From assembly GCA_007694185.1 (NCBI GenBank), contig RECD01000253.1:19841-83840 (forward strand): DNA of 64,000 nucleotides, read 5' to 3'. This stretch comes from Planctomycetaceae bacterium (GTDB lineage: Bacteria; Planctomycetota; Planctomycetia; Pirellulales; Pirellulaceae). Positions 9,340 to 19,860 of this stretch are shown one piece after another. Numbering within the stretch: the stretch's first letter is position 1; every line of letters starts with the position of its first letter. The notes beneath the pieces were generated by a model, which did no database searches, was not told the DNA's origin, and saw only the letters and a list, made by a program, of their open reading frames with translations. The position numbers were made by a program, and so were the translations under genes.

Positions 9340-9620
9340 GACAGTCGGGCTCCGCAGGGAGTTTATCGTAGAAAATTTTGAATCCGGCAGTTCGCCGGTT
9401 ATCTAGCAAATGGGGGGCCTAAGTATGGCAAGCCCAGTCAGTTTCGCAAGGGCATAAAATCCCCGCTCGGGAACTTTTGCGACGGGTTCCCATTGCCACC
9501 CAAGGCGAGCGGCGGCTAGTCTCGCCTCGAGTCGAGTCTGCACCGAAATACCGACACCCCTGCCTGGGCAGCCCCTGACGCGGATTGCCGGGCTTCACCC
9601 CTTTGGCGAAGTCGATCGAG

Positions 9621-10316
9621 GTGAGTCGCAAACTGTACCTGACGTGCCTTTGGCCGGGGCTACCCGAGTTGTGGTGGCGAGGCCGTTTGGCCGCGTTGCC
9701 GACGGCGCTCGCTTTCGCCGCGGCCTTCAATTTGCTGCTGGTCGCTCGGTTCGTCTACCCCGAGTGGCTCGCGATGGGGTTGGTCAGGATCGCCGGATGG
9801 GTCGGATTCGCGGTTTGGGTGGTGCTGGTCGTCAAATCGACGCAGCAGTTGCAGGGGCTGATCAGCCCGCGGGCCGTGAGCGACCAGCCGGACCGATTTG
9901 TCGATGCTCACGTCGCCTATCTCCAAGGGCGATGGGGCGAAGCGGAGGCGTTGTTTGCGGAGTGCTTAGCGGTCGAAAACCGCGACCCACCGGCGTTGTT
10001 GCTGTTGGCCGGTGCCTACCGTAAGTCGCGGCGTTGGGAAGCCGCCGAACGCCTGCTCGAGGAGATTCGGTTGACGGAAGCTGCCGATCGCTGGTGGTTG
10101 GAAGTGGCTGCCGAAGCGAAGCGATTGGAACGCGACCGGCAGCGAACGCTTACCCAGGCGGAAGGTGCGCCCCCGGCGGCAACGCCTCCGTCGAACCGGC
10201 GGGTCGCCGAAGTGTCCGACGGCGCAGGCCATGATCAGCCGCCACCGGTGCCGAAGCTCGCGGCGGCCGATGTCGACGAGGTGGTCCGGCTCGAACCGGC
10301 CACGCGAGCGGCGTGA
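9621..10316 (+). CDS. Membrane protein with two hydrophobic segments and a TPR-like cytoplasmic part
   Basis: A 231-residue protein from a GTG at 9621; a TTG at 9585 is the only earlier in-frame start. The N-terminus MSRKLYLTCLWPGLPELWW is followed by two transmembrane segments (about 24-44 and 53-75). A TPR-like helical pair (about 100-165) contains AYLQGRWGEAEALFAECL and LLAGAYRKSRRWEAAERLLEEI. The tail is Pro/Ala-rich. It may serve as a scaffold, but I cannot assign a role. It lies upstream of clpC, 545 bp away, and is divergent from rplY. A short GACCGGCC/GGCCGGTT hairpin overlaps its stop codon but has no U-run. Confidence 0.7.
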   Translation: MSRKLYLTCLWPGLPELWWRGRLAALPTALAFAAAFNLLLVARFVYPEWLAMGLVRIAGWVGFAVWVVLVVKSTQQLQGLISPRAVSDQPDRFVDAHVAYLQGRWGEAEALFAECLAVENRDPPALLLLAGAYRKSRRWEAAERLLEEIRLTEAADRWWLEVAAEAKRLERDRQRTLTQAEGAPPAATPPSNRRVAEVSDGAGHDQPPPVPKLAAADVDEVVRLEPATRAA

Positions 10317-10663
10317 CCGGCCGTTTTCTGGCCGGTTGAATCGGCGACTTCCCTTTACAGGCCGCTCCCAGCTGTCCCTTTTTCGACAGGCTGGTATCCC
10401 CGGAAATCGGATCGATCGTTAGAATTCGTCGGCAGGGCTCCGACACGACCGTTTCTCAGCTCGTGTGTTGACGGTTACCGTCCGAGGTGTTCGTTGATTG
10501 CGGTTGAGCCGGACAGTCGCGGGTTCGGTGACCTGAAGAGTTGTGGTTCGCAGCGGGCTTCGATGCATGGGGTAGACTTGGCCCGATCGGATTGTGCTAT
10601 CCTCCCCGCTGCGGTTATTTCAGTCTCGGATGTGCGGGGCGGCTTCATTTGGGCGCACACAGT

Positions 10664-10723
10664 CTCTTTGGGGCTTCAGCGGGCTCTTTGGGGCTTCAGC
10701 GGGCTCATTGGGGCTTCATCGGG
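10664..10723 (+). repeat. Three tandem 20-bp repeats upstream of clpC
   Basis: The unit CTCTTTGGGGCTTCAGCGGG is present twice without a mismatch (10664-10683 and 10684-10703). A third copy (10704-10723) differs at two positions. The array lies about 140 bp before the clpC start in a 545-bp non-coding stretch. It could be a regulator-binding array or simple slippage. Confidence 0.85.
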
Positions 10724-10791
10724 TCGGCCCTGATGGACCGGGCCGGATAGGATTGTCAGATTTGATTATCAGTGCCCGCCTGGGAATGATT

Positions 10792-10841
10792 GGCGTGTGA
10801 AGAACCTCAGATCGGCGGCGTGTGAACGTGCCGCGCCGATC
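10792..10841 (+). promoter_or_regulatory. Direct repeat and hairpin in the clpC leader
   Basis: GGCGTGTGAA occurs at 10792-10801 and again at 10817-10826, exactly 25 bp apart. The second copy lies in the loop region of an inverted repeat, GATCGGCG (10810-10817) with CGCCGATC (10834-10841). This ends about 12 nt before the ribosome-binding site AGAGGAAA of clpC. The arrangement could serve repressor binding or control of ribosome access. No match to the CtsR or CIRCE operator was recognised. Confidence 0.35.
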
Positions 10842-10861
10842 GAAAAAAGTCAGAGGAAACC

Positions 10862-13414
10862 ATGTACGAACGTTTTACCGACCGTGCCCGAAAGGTCATG
10901 CAACTGGCCAACCAGGAAGCGCAACGCTTCAACCACGAATACATCGGCACCGAGCACATCCTGCTCGGCCTGGTGAAAGAGGGCAGTGGGGTTGCGGCCA
11001 ACGTTCTGAAGAACCTCGAAGTCGATTTGCGGAAGATCCGTCTGGAGGTCGAAAAACTCGTCCAGAGCGGCCCCGAGATGGTGACGGTCGGCAAATTGCC
11101 GCAGACGCCGCGGGCCAAAAAGGTCATCGAGTACTCGATGGAGGAAGCCCGCAACCTGAATCACAGCTACGTCGGTACCGAGCACATCTTGTTGGGCTTG
11201 CTCCGCGAGCAGGAAGGCGTGGCGGCTCAGGTGTTGATGAATCTCGGGCTGAAGCTGGAAGACGTTCGGGAAGAAGTCCTGAATCTGCTCGGCGGAGGCT
11301 TGGAAGGTGCCGAGGTCGGCGAGCGTGGCGGACGCGGTGGCGAAGCGGGCGAATCGGCTGGGGCGAGTACCAAGGGCGGCAAGAGCAAGACGCCGGCGTT
11401 GGATAGCTTCGGGCGGGACTTGACCGAGTTGGCGAAAAAGGGTGAACTCGATCCCGTGATCGGCCGCAGCCGAGAAATCGAACGGGCGATTCAGATTCTC
11501 TGTCGCCGCACCAAGAACAACCCGGTGCTGCTGGGCGAGGCCGGTGTCGGCAAGACCGCCATCGTGGAAGGTTTCGCCCAAAAGGTCATCTCGGGCGAAG
11601 TCCCGGACATCCTCGCCGACAAGCGGATCGTGGTATTGGACTTGGCGATGATGGTCGCCGGCACCAAATACCGTGGGCAATTCGAGGAACGCATCAAGGC
11701 GGTGATGACCGAAGTCCGGCGGGTCAAGAACACGATCCTGTTCATCGACGAACTGCATACGTTGGTCGGTGCCGGCGGTGCGGAAGGGGCGATCGACGCC
11801 GCCAACGTGCTGAAGCCCGCCTTGGCCCGTGGCGAGATCCAGTGCATCGGTGCGACCACCCTCGACGAATACCGGAAGTACATCGAAAAAGACAACGCGC
11901 TGGCACGTCGGTTCCAAGAGATCATCGTCGAGCCGACCGGCAAGCAGGAAACGATCGAGATCATCAAGGGGCTTCGCGAGCGGTACGAGGAACACCACCG
12001 CGTCCAGTTCACCGATGACGCGATCGTCGCCGCCGTCGAGATGAGCGAGCGGTACATCACGGCCCGATGTCTGCCCGACAAGGCGATCGACGTGATCGAC
12101 GAGGCCGGCGCCCGGGTCCGGCTGCGGACGATGACCCGTCCGCCGGATCTGAAAGAGATCGACGAGCAGGTCGAGCAGTTGAACAAGGACAAGGAAGACG
12201 CCGTCGCCAACCAAGACTTCGAAAAGGCGGCCAACCTGCGCGACCAGGCCGAAAAACTCCGCCGCAAAAAGGACCAGATCACTCAGGAATGGCGTGAAAA
12301 GAGCCGGATGACCGACGGGGTTGTCGACGAAGAGGTGGTCGCCGAGGTCGTCAGCAAGATGACCGGCATCCCGCTGACCCGACTGTCGACCGAAGACAGC
12401 ATGCGGCTGATGAAGATGGAAGAGGAACTGCACAAGCGGGTCGTCAGCCAATCGGCCGCGGTCAGCGCCGTCGCGAAGGCGGTCCGCCGCAGCCGCAGCG
12501 GTTTGAAGGACCCCAAGCGTCCGACCGGTTCGTTCATCTTCGCCGGGCCGACCGGCGTCGGCAAAACGTTGCTCGCCAAGGCGCTCGCGGAATACATGTT
12601 CGGCGACGCGGATGCGTTGGTGCACATCGACATGAGCGAATACATGGAAAAGCACAACGTCAGCCGCTTGATCGGGGCCCCTCCCGGCTTCGTCGGCTAC
12701 GAGGAAGGGGGCCAGTTGACGGAAAAAATCCGCCGTCGACCCTACGCCGTCGTGCTGTTCGACGAAATCGAAAAGGCCCACCCCGACGTCTTCAACATGC
12801 TGTTGCAGGTGATGGAAGAAGGGCGGCTGACCGACTCGTTCGGCCGGAACGTCGATTTCCGCAACACGATCCTGATCATGACCACGAACGCCGGTGCCGA
12901 GGCGATCAAGAACGAATCGGCGTTCGGATTCGCCAAGCCCGACAGCGATTCGAGCTACGAGTCGATGAAGACCCGGGTGATGGACCAGATCGAACGGGTT
13001 TTCCGGCCGGAATTCCTAAACCGTTTGGACGACACGATCATCTTCCGCCATCTCACCGCGGAAGACCTGAAGCTGGTCATCGACTTCGAAATGGCCAAGG
13101 TGCGGGAACGCCTGCTCGACCGCGGCTTGGCGCTCGAGTTGACCGACGACGCCAAGGAGTTCCTGATCAGGACCGGCAGCAATCTCGACTACGGCGCCCG
13201 CCCACTCCGCCGGGCGCTCGAGAGCCGGATCGAGGACCCGCTGAGCGAGGAATTGCTCAAGGGCACCTTCGAAGGAAAAGACACGATCATGGTCGACGCG
13301 ATCAAGGACGACGAAGGGAAGATGCTGCGGCTCGACTTCAAAGGCGAAAGCCGTGGGCGGCTGAACGAGCCCGAACCGGTCGCCGCCGCTGGCGAAGAGA
13401 AAGGCGACAGCTGA
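10862..13414 (+). CDS. clpC: ATP-dependent Clp protease ATP-binding subunit ClpC
   Basis: An 850-residue Hsp100 unfoldase that feeds substrates to ClpP in the cytoplasm. It has two Clp N repeats (1-145; [16 protein letters not shown] and [16 protein letters not shown]). The first AAA+ module has Walker A GEAGVGKT (225-232) and Walker [20 protein letters not shown]-type middle domain (about 425-465, [19 protein letters not shown]) identifies ClpC rather than ClpB. The second AAA+ module has GPTGVGKT (562-569) and [16 protein letters not shown]. The C-terminal D2-small domain ends near 830. ATG 10862 has a good ribosome-binding site (AGAGGAAACC). Length is normal for ClpC. Confidence 0.97.
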   Translation: MYERFTDRARKVMQLANQEAQRFNHEYIGTEHILLGLVKEGSGVAANVLKNLEVDLRKIRLEVEKLVQSGPEMVTVGKLPQTPRAKKVIEYSMEEARNLNHSYVGTEHILLGLLREQEGVAAQVLMNLGLKLEDVREEVLNLLGGGLEGAEVGERGGRGGEAGESAGASTKGGKSKTPALDSFGRDLTELAKKGELDPVIGRSREIERAIQILCRRTKNNPVLLGEAGVGKTAIVEGFAQKVISGEVPDILADKRIVVLDLAMMVAGTKYRGQFEERIKAVMTEVRRVKNTILFIDELHTLVGAGGAEGAIDAANVLKPALARGEIQCIGATTLDEYRKYIEKDNALARRFQEIIVEPTGKQETIEIIKGLRERYEEHHRVQFTDDAIVAAVEMSERYITARCLPDKAIDVIDEAGARVRLRTMTRPPDLKEIDEQVEQLNKDKEDAVANQDFEKAANLRDQAEKLRRKKDQITQEWREKSRMTDGVVDEEVVAEVVSKMTGIPLTRLSTEDSMRLMKMEEELHKRVVSQSAAVSAVAKAVRRSRSGLKDPKRPTGSFIFAGPTGVGKTLLAKALAEYMFGDADALVHIDMSEYMEKHNVSRLIGAPPGFVGYEEGGQLTEKIRRRPYAVVLFDEIEKAHPDVFNMLLQVMEEGRLTDSFGRNVDFRNTILIMTTNAGAEAIKNESAFGFAKPDSDSSYESMKTRVMDQIERVFRPEFLNRLDDTIIFRHLTAEDLKLVIDFEMAKVRERLLDRGLALELTDDAKEFLIRTGSNLDYGARPLRRALESRIEDPLSEELLKGTFEGKDTIMVDAIKDDEGKMLRLDFKGESRGRLNEPEPVAAAGEEKGDS

Positions 13415-13455
13415 CCCGGACCCTCCCGTTCGCCGAAATTGTCCCGACTGACCAA

Positions 13456-13489
13456 GACGCCACGCCCTTCTGTTGGGGGACGTGGCGTC
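13456..13489 (+). terminator. Inverted repeat between clpC and secA (possible terminator)
   Basis: GACGCCACG (13456-13464) pairs fully with CGTGGCGTC (13481-13489) around a 16-nt loop. It is 41 bp past the clpC stop and is followed by CCCCCGTTTT, so the U-run is poor. It may be a weak terminator or an mRNA 3' stabiliser. Confidence 0.35.
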
Positions 13490-13604
13490 CCCCGTTTTGG
13501 GGTCGGCAGGATCGGCGTTGACCCATTTTGCCGTAACCCGTAGTTTTACGGGCAGGGACTGCGGCGCCGGCCCGCAACGAAACCAATCACACAAGCGACT
13601 CGCG

Positions 13605-16600
13605 ATGTCATTTTTCGAACGACTCTGGGATTTCTTGGGGCTGTTGTTCGGCGGATTTTTCGGTTCGATCGAGCGAACCATCACCGCCATGTTCGGCAGC
13701 AGCAACGCCCGCCAAGTCGCCAAGATGCGGCAGCGTGCCGAGCGGATCGGCACGCTGGAGTCGCGTTATCAGGCGATGACGGACGAGGAATTGAAGGCCC
13801 AGACCGAGTTGTTTCGGCAGCGTCTCCGCGATGGCGAAACGCTCGATGACATCTTGGAAGAGGCGTTCGCAGTCTGCCGAGAGGGCGGGCGGCGTTTCCT
13901 CGGCATGCGGCATTACGACACCCAATTGATCGGCGGCATGGTGCTGCATTCCGGAATGATCGCGGAGATGGTCACTGGGGAAGGTAAAACGCTGGTCGCG
14001 ACCCTGCCGACCTACCTGAACGCGATCGAAGGCAAGGGGGTTCACGTGATCACCGTGAACGACTATCTGGCCCGTCGAGACATGGAATGGATGGCCCCGC
14101 TCTACACGAAATTGGGGCTGACGGTGTCCGCGATCCAGAGCGGCATGGGGACGCTCGAGAAGCAGCAGTGTTATGCCTGTGACATCACCTATGGGACGAA
14201 CAACGAGTTCGGGTTCGATTACCTGCGTGACAACATGCGGCCGGCTGCCCGTGGGGATCACCGGTTCCCGACCGAACTGCAACAGAGCCAAGGGCCGTTG
14301 CACTACGCGGTGATCGACGAGGTCGACAACATCCTGATCGACGAGGCCCGCACCCCGCTGATCATCAGCGGCCCCGCCGACATGGATTTGGGCAAGTATG
14401 GCGAAGCCGATCGGATCGCCCGCCAGTTGAAAAAGGAAATCCATTTCACGGTCAACGAAAAGCAGCACAACGTGACGCTGACCGACGAGGGCGTTCGCGA
14501 GGCCGAGCGGTTGGCGGGGGTCGAGAGCTTCTACACCGCGGGCAACATGGATTGGCCCCACCTGATCGACAACTCGCTCAAGGCACACTACCTCTACAAG
14601 CTCGACGTGACCTACGTCGTCAAAGATCGCCAGATCGTGATCGTCGACGAATTCACCGGTCGATTGATGGAAGGCCGTCAATGGAGCGACGGGCTGCACC
14701 AGGCGGTCGAGGCGAAGGAAGGCGTCCCGATCAAGCAGGAAACCCAGACGTTTGCCACGATCACCCTGCAAAACTTCTTCAAGCTCTATCACAAGCTCGC
14801 CGGGATGACCGGCACGGCGATGACGGAGGCGAATGAGTTCTGGAAGATCTACAAGTTGGACGTCATCGCGATCCCGACCAATCGGGACATGCAGCGGATC
14901 GAGCACCCCGACAAGATTTATCTGAACGAGAAGGACAAGTTCAACGCCTTGGCTGACGACATCGAACGGACGCACAAGTGGGACGTGTTGTTCTTGAAAG
15001 ACGGCAACGATTTGTGCGGCCAGGTGCAAGGCGATCCGGACTCCGACCCGATCCGATTTCGGGACCAGGAGACCCGCGAGACGGTCGAGATCCCGGTATC
15101 CAAGGTCGAAGCGATGCAGCTCGCCGGTCGCCCCGTCCTGGTCGGCACGGTGAGTATCGAGAAGAGCGAACGCCTGTCGGCCCTGTTGGAGCGACGGGGG
15201 ATCAAGCATGAGGTGTTGAACGCCAAGCAGCACGGCCGCGAAGCCGAGATCGTGGCCCAAGCCGGCCGCAAGGGGGCGGTCACGATCGCCACCAACATGG
15301 CCGGTCGCGGTACCGACATCATCCTGGGTGGCAACCCGGAGACGATGGCCTGGGCCCAATTGCAGCACAAGTATCCGACCCGGTTGGAAGTTCCCGAAGA
15401 GGAGTGGGAGGCGCTTGTCGCCGAGATCGAGCAGCGCGAGCAGATGAAGCGAGAGGGCGAGGAAGTCCGTGGCTTGGGCGGGCTGTACGTGATCGGCACG
15501 GAGCGGCATGAATCCCGCCGGATCGACCTGCAGTTGCGCGGCCGTTGCGGCCGTCAGGGTGACCCCGGCAGCAGCCGCTTCTATCTGTCGCTCGAAGACG
15601 ACCTGATGCGGATCTTCGCCGGCGACTTCGTGAAGAGCGTGATGGAACGGTTGGGGATGCAGGAGGGCGAGGCGATCGAGTCCAAACTCGTCACCCGCCG
15701 GATCGCGGCCGCCCAGAAGAAGGTCGAGGAACGGCATTTCGAGACCCGCAAGAGTCTGCTCGAGTACGACGAGGTGATGGACGAACAGCGGAAGCGAGTT
15801 TACGGCTACCGCCAAAAGATTTTGGACGGCGTCAGTTGCCGAAAACTGATCCTCGACCAGATCCGCCAACAGATCAGCAAGTTCGTCAAGATCTTCCTCG
15901 ACGCGGATTTCGTCCCGTCCTCGTTCGCGGGTTACGCCAGTTCACAGCTGGGTTGTCCGCTCGACGCGAAGGATTTCCGCAATCTCGATTTCAAGACGGC
16001 CGACGAGTACGCGCGGGACCAAGCCGAACGGGCCGCCGAAGTGGCGGTCCTGGAAGTGGTCGAGGAAAACCTGCCGGAGGAAATGCCGGAAGAGGATTGG
16101 AATTGGAAGGCGTTGGCGACCTGGTCCAACACCCGGTTCGGGACGAACTACCGAGACCATGACCTGCAAAAGCTGCAACGAGACGAACTGGTCGACCAGT
16201 TGACCGATCGCGCTTATGCCAAAATCAAGAAGACCGATCTGTCCGAGGGGCAGCCGCTGTTGGACGAGAATTTCGGCCTCCGGTCGTTGTGTGGTTGGGT
16301 TCGGCACAAGTTCGGCATCGAGGTGACCCCGGACGAGTTTGCCGATCTGGAGGACCATCGCCGGATCGTCGGGCTGCTGATCGGCCGCGCCGAGCAGGCC
16401 TATGCCGAGAAGGAAAAGGAATACCCGATCCTGACCGGGATCTCCGCTTTCACCGCGAAACAGGGCAACCAAGTTCATCTCGATCGCGAGGGGCTAGCCA
16501 GTTGGATGCTCGGCCGTTTCGGCGTCGAACTGTCGATCGATGAGATGTTGCTCAATCGCGACGAATTGAAGTCGCAGTTGATTTTGCAGTCCCAGCGGGC

Positions 16601-17315
16601 GGATGACGAGTCGGCAGACAAGTTGCGGGCGGCCCAAGCGAAGGTCGCCGCGTTGTTTTCGGAAGTCGAAACCGACACCACGCTTTCGGTAGCCGTCAAT
16701 TCCCCTCAGGAAATCACCGGGTTCGCCGACTACCTGAAACAGGACCTGGGGCTGCAAACCCTCCCCGAGGACCTGGGCCGAATGAACCGTGCCCAGGTCG
16801 AGGTCTTGGTCGACCGGGCGATCGACGACCGCTTCCACCCCGAGATGCGACGGATGGAACGGCAAGTGTTGTTGACCATCGTCGATGAAGCCTGGAAGAA
16901 TCACCTGCTGGCGATGGACCACCTGCGGAGCAGCGTCCAACTGAAGGGCTACGCCCAGCTCGACCCGAAAGTCGAGTACAAGCGGGAAGGGATGCGGTTG
17001 TTCGAAACGATGTGGGAATCGATCGGCGAACGGGCGACCGACCTGATTTTCCGAATGGAATCGTTCAACGACGAATTTGTCCGCAGCACCTGGGTCGATG
17101 CCCGGGCCAAAAAAAGCGAAATCGTTTCAGCACCCTCCGGTGGTGATACGGCCGGAAGCTCTGGTCGTGATTCCGCGATGCAGACCAACAACACCGATGT
17201 GGATGCCAAGCCCGAGCCGATCCGGCGTCGTGGCCCCAAGGTCGGCCGCAATGACCCCTGTCCCTGCGGCAGTGGCAAGAAGTACAAGAGCTGCTGCCTG
17301 AAGCACATCGCGTGA
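13605..17315 (+). CDS. secA: Protein translocase ATPase SecA, expanded form
   Basis: A 1236-residue SecA, the motor that pushes preproteins through SecYEG; usual lengths are 800-900. The ATG at 13605 begins [20 protein letters not shown]. Walker A GEGKT lies near 125, then [12 protein letters not shown] and the DEAD-type [16 protein letters not shown]. Helicase motifs [13 protein letters not shown] and [20 protein letters not shown] are intact. Residues 459-506 are an extra segment before [13 protein letters not shown], the canonical NBD2 strand. Residues about 834-1080 hold four degenerate copies of a helical unit in the scaffold/wing region. The scaffold resumes at [20 protein letters not shown], and a SEC-C zinc motif ([13 protein letters not shown]) ends the protein. 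Confidence 0.96.
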   Translation: MSFFERLWDFLGLLFGGFFGSIERTITAMFGSSNARQVAKMRQRAERIGTLESRYQAMTDEELKAQTELFRQRLRDGETLDDILEEAFAVCREGGRRFLGMRHYDTQLIGGMVLHSGMIAEMVTGEGKTLVATLPTYLNAIEGKGVHVITVNDYLARRDMEWMAPLYTKLGLTVSAIQSGMGTLEKQQCYACDITYGTNNEFGFDYLRDNMRPAARGDHRFPTELQQSQGPLHYAVIDEVDNILIDEARTPLIISGPADMDLGKYGEADRIARQLKKEIHFTVNEKQHNVTLTDEGVREAERLAGVESFYTAGNMDWPHLIDNSLKAHYLYKLDVTYVVKDRQIVIVDEFTGRLMEGRQWSDGLHQAVEAKEGVPIKQETQTFATITLQNFFKLYHKLAGMTGTAMTEANEFWKIYKLDVIAIPTNRDMQRIEHPDKIYLNEKDKFNALADDIERTHKWDVLFLKDGNDLCGQVQGDPDSDPIRFRDQETRETVEIPVSKVEAMQLAGRPVLVGTVSIEKSERLSALLERRGIKHEVLNAKQHGREAEIVAQAGRKGAVTIATNMAGRGTDIILGGNPETMAWAQLQHKYPTRLEVPEEEWEALVAEIEQREQMKREGEEVRGLGGLYVIGTERHESRRIDLQLRGRCGRQGDPGSSRFYLSLEDDLMRIFAGDFVKSVMERLGMQEGEAIESKLVTRRIAAAQKKVEERHFETRKSLLEYDEVMDEQRKRVYGYRQKILDGVSCRKLILDQIRQQISKFVKIFLDADFVPSSFAGYASSQLGCPLDAKDFRNLDFKTADEYARDQAERAAEVAVLEVVEENLPEEMPEEDWNWKALATWSNTRFGTNYRDHDLQKLQRDELVDQLTDRAYAKIKKTDLSEGQPLLDENFGLRSLCGWVRHKFGIEVTPDEFADLEDHRRIVGLLIGRAEQAYAEKEKEYPILTGISAFTAKQGNQVHLDREGLASWMLGRFGVELSIDEMLLNRDELKSQLILQSQRADDESADKLRAAQAKVAALFSEVETDTTLSVAVNSPQEITGFADYLKQDLGLQTLPEDLGRMNRAQVEVLVDRAIDDRFHPEMRRMERQVLLTIVDEAWKNHLLAMDHLRSSVQLKGYAQLDPKVEYKREGMRLFETMWESIGERATDLIFRMESFNDEFVRSTWVDARAKKSEIVSAPSGGDTAGSSGRDSAMQTNNTDVDAKPEPIRRRGPKVGRNDPCPCGSGKKYKSCCLKHIA

Positions 17316-17317
17316 AC

Positions 17318-17349
17318 GCCGCGGCGACGGGACCTGCGCTCGCCGCGGC
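17318..17349 (+). terminator. GC-rich inverted repeat directly after secA
   Basis: GCCGCGGCGA (17318-17327) is perfectly complementary to TCGCCGCGGC (17340-17349) around a 12-nt loop, starting 2 nt after the secA stop. There is no U-run, so this would be a non-canonical terminator or an mRNA 3'-end stabiliser ahead of waaA. Confidence 0.4.
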
Positions 17350-17389
17350 ACGTTATACGACCACTCACTCTCGAACGGACTCGTGAGCG

Positions 17390-18727
17390 ATGATCTTTGA
17401 TTTCCTGTATTGCCTGGCTCTGTCAACCGTTTCACCGTTGGTCGTCTATCGGATGGCCCGCTACGGGCGGTATCGGCGGGGTTTGCGGCAAAAGCTGTTC
17501 GGCATCCGACCGGAGGACATCCCCGGTCAAGAAGCGGGGGAACCGATCGGCGACTTCGTCTGGTTTCATGCCGTCAGCGTCGGCGAGGTGAACTTGATCG
17601 CCGGGTTGGTGGCCGCCTACCGGCGTGAGCACCCTGATCAGCCGCTCGTGATCACCACCACCACCGACGCGGGATACGACCTGGCCCGTTCGCGGTTCGC
17701 GAACGAGACCGTCTGTTTCTGTCCGCTCGATTTCAGTTGGGCAGTCCGGCAGACCTTGCGGACGCTCCGACCGCAACTGCTCGTCCTGGCAGAACTCGAA
17801 CTGTGGCCCAATCTGATCCGCGAGGCCACCGCGGCGGGTTGCCGGGTCGCGGTCGCCAACGCGCGATTGAGCCCACGAAGCGGCCGCCGGTATCAGCGAT
17901 TCGGCCGCTTGCTGGCAGGCACCTTCGGCCGGTTGGCTTGGATCGGCTGCCAGGATGAGGAGACGGCGGGGCGATTCTTGGCTTGCGGGGCGAACCCGCT
18001 AGCGGTCGACGTGACCGGCTCGATCAAGTTCGACAACGCGCCGGATACGCGAGATACGCCCGATGTCCATCGTCTGGCCCGCTGGGTCGGCTTGGACCCG
18101 TGGCATCAAGTGCTGATCGCCGGAAGCACGCAGGCCGGCGAAGAGGCCGCCGCGCTCGACACCTACCAAGCCCTGTCGTCCGAGCACCGGCAACTCCGCC
18201 TGATCTTGGTGCCTCGTCACCGCGAGCGGTTTGATGAGGTCGCCGCGTTGATTCGTGCCCGCGGGTATCAGGTCCGTCGCCGCGGCGAGGTCAGTCCGCC
18301 GGCAGAACATTGGCCCACGACGACCGTGGTGCTGATCGACACGATCGGCGAACTGCGGCATTGGTGGGGGGTCGGTCGGGTCGCATTCGTCGGCGGCAGC
18401 TTCGGCGACCGTGGCGGCCAAAACATGCTCGAACCGGCCGGTTATGGCAACGCGGTCTGCTTCGGGCCGAACACCGAGAACTTTCGCGAAATCGCCGACC
18501 GACTGCTGCGGGAGCGGGCCGCCGTACGACTCACGACCCCCGCCGATCTGACCCGCTTCGTCGCCGAGTGCCTCGATTCGCCCCCGGCGGCGGATGACTT
18601 AGGACGGCGGGCTCGAGCGGTGATCCAAAATCACCGCGGGGCGACCGCCAAGACGGTTCGGCGGTTGGGGCAATTGATGAATGCCCCAGAGGACCTCCCC
18701 ACCAAGCTCACACGTCAGGCCGCTTGA
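17390..18727 (+). CDS. waaA: 3-deoxy-D-manno-octulosonic acid (Kdo) transferase
   Basis: A 445-residue GT30-family glycosyltransferase that adds Kdo to lipid A precursor at the inner face of the cytoplasmic membrane. The N-terminal membrane anchor is MIFDFLYCLALSTVSPLVVY. The family motifs are WFHAVSVGEVNLIAGLV, ITTTTDAGYDLAR, LVLAELELWPNLIREA, the nucleotide-sugar-domain stretch LIAGSTQAGEEAAALD, LILVPRHRERF and FVGGSFGDRGGQNMLEPAGYG. Length and motif order are normal. Its presence indicates that this organism makes lipopolysaccharide. The start is ATG 17390, 74 bp after secA. Confidence 0.93.
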   Translation: MIFDFLYCLALSTVSPLVVYRMARYGRYRRGLRQKLFGIRPEDIPGQEAGEPIGDFVWFHAVSVGEVNLIAGLVAAYRREHPDQPLVITTTTDAGYDLARSRFANETVCFCPLDFSWAVRQTLRTLRPQLLVLAELELWPNLIREATAAGCRVAVANARLSPRSGRRYQRFGRLLAGTFGRLAWIGCQDEETAGRFLACGANPLAVDVTGSIKFDNAPDTRDTPDVHRLARWVGLDPWHQVLIAGSTQAGEEAAALDTYQALSSEHRQLRLILVPRHRERFDEVAALIRARGYQVRRRGEVSPPAEHWPTTTVVLIDTIGELRHWWGVGRVAFVGGSFGDRGGQNMLEPAGYGNAVCFGPNTENFREIADRLLRERAAVRLTTPADLTRFVAECLDSPPAADDLGRRARAVIQNHRGATAKTVRRLGQLMNAPEDLPTKLTRQAA

Positions 18728-18745
18728 TGCCCGTCGCTGCCACTT

Positions 18746-18760
18746 CGTGAGCCGCTCACG
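18746..18760. terminator. Short hairpin between converging waaA and the DapA-like gene
   Basis: CGTGAG (18746-18751), loop CCG, CTCACG (18755-18760), in the 109-bp gap between two converging genes. There is no U-run on either strand, so termination is only a possibility. Confidence 0.25.
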
Positions 18761-18836
18761 GCGATGACCACCGCATAGCTCGTAGCGGCGAGGGCAGCAA
18801 CCAGCGGTGACCGAAACCGGCCACAGCTGGGCAGGA

Positions 18837-19784
18837 TCAGTGCAACGGTGGGGCCGTCGCGATCCCTTGTTGAATCACCCGCAGGACCGCTTCCCGCTCC
18901 GCACCGCTGATCGACAATCGCGGCGCCCGGGTCCATTCCTTCCCGAGCCCGCATTCCTGGACGCAGAGCTTGATGTACTGGACGAACTTCACGTGTACAT
19001 CCAGGTGCAGCAGCGGCGTGAACCAACGATAGAGTTCGACCGCACGGTCCCACTCGCCGGCTTGCATCCATTCCCACAACCGTTGGTTGTGTTCAGGAAA
19101 GGCGATCCCGGTCCCGGCAACCCAGCCGTCGATCCCCAGGACGGCGCTCTCGAGCGCCAGGTCATCGACGCCGGTGAAAATCGCGTAGCGGTCACCGACG
19201 GTATTCCGCAGGTCCGTGATCCGACGGGTATCCCCGCTGCTCTCTTTGAGGGCGACGAAATTGTCGATTTCTGCCAATTCCTCGAACATCGCCGGGGTCA
19301 CATCGTTCCCGTACGAGATCGGGTTGTTGTAAACCATGATCGGCGCGTCGGTCTGGGAGGCGACTGTGCGGAAATGGGCCAGCGTCTCGTGCGGATCGGG
19401 AGTGCGGTAGACCATCGCCGGCAACAACATCACCCCGTCGACGCCGATTCGCTGAACGTCCTTGACGTAACGAACCGCGTCGGCCGTGGAGGTTTCGGCA
19501 ACCCCCGACAGGACCGGGATCCGGCCCCGAACGGCCGCGACCATTTCGGTCATGACCAACCGCTTTTCGATTTCGCTCAGCGATTGGTTCTCACCGAGCG
19601 ACCCGAGGAAAATCAGCCCCTGAATGCCGCTGGCGATCAGCACTTCGACATGCCGCGCGGTCGCTTCCAGGTCGAGCGTCCCGTCGCGGTGCATCTGCGT
19701 CGTGATCGCCGGAAAGACGCCCGTCCAGAGGTGCTGGCGGCCGGCGTGGCCCGCGGTCGGTTGCGGTTCGTGGTTGGATGACAT
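18837..19784 (-). CDS. Dihydrodipicolinate synthase (DapA)/N-acetylneuraminate lyase family protein
   Basis: A 315-residue class I aldolase-superfamily TIM barrel. The Schiff-base lysine is Lys180 in NFVALKESSGD, the conserved tyrosine is Tyr152 in IMVYNNPIS, and the substrate-carboxylate motif is GSLGENQSL (GTTGE in true DapA). The opening WTGVFPAITTQMHRDGTLD resembles the subgroup containing 1-pyrroline-4-hydroxy-2-carboxylate deaminase and related 2-oxo-acid lyases more than lysine-biosynthesis DapA. No lysine or hydroxyproline gene is adjacent, so the substrate is open. ATG 19784 is used; a TTG lies one codon earlier. A second paralogue lies at 56343-57275. Confidence 0.85.
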   Translation of the reverse strand: MSSNHEPQPTAGHAGRQHLWTGVFPAITTQMHRDGTLDLEATARHVEVLIASGIQGLIFLGSLGENQSLSEIEKRLVMTEMVAAVRGRIPVLSGVAETSTADAVRYVKDVQRIGVDGVMLLPAMVYRTPDPHETLAHFRTVASQTDAPIMVYNNPISYGNDVTPAMFEELAEIDNFVALKESSGDTRRITDLRNTVGDRYAIFTGVDDLALESAVLGIDGWVAGTGIAFPEHNQRLWEWMQAGEWDRAVELYRWFTPLLHLDVHVKFVQYIKLCVQECGLGKEWTRAPRLSISGAEREAVLRVIQQGIATAPPLH

Positions 19785-19814
19785 CAACGGGCTCCGGCGC
19801 GCTGGTGGTGGATC

Positions 19815-19860
19815 AAAAAAAAACCGGTGGCGCGGGTGAGTCGGCGGATCACCCGACCGG
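19815..19860 (-). terminator. Intrinsic terminator of the GlmU-like gene
   Basis: On the minus strand the order is CCGGT, C, GGGTGA, 9-nt loop, TCACCC, short internal loop, ACCGG, then nine T (complement of A at 19815-19823). The stem of 5 + 6 bp with the T9 tract, 100 bp downstream of the GlmU-like stop codon, is a good rho-independent terminator. Confidence 0.7.

Noticed and set aside
10850..12781. Long open frame on the minus strand across clpC (about 640 codons)
   Set aside because: It is antisense to a full, well-conserved clpC; its translation is rich in Asp, Arg, His and Gln in the pattern expected from the third-position GC bias of the opposite gene.
13608..15869. Minus-strand open frame of about 750 codons across secA
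   Set aside because: It lies opposite conserved SecA helicase motifs and has shadow-like composition without a recognisable domain or ribosome-binding site.
18837..19784. Calling this gene dapA for lysine synthesis
   Set aside because: The carboxylate motif is GSLGE and the N-terminus matches other lyase subgroups; no lysine genes are adjacent.
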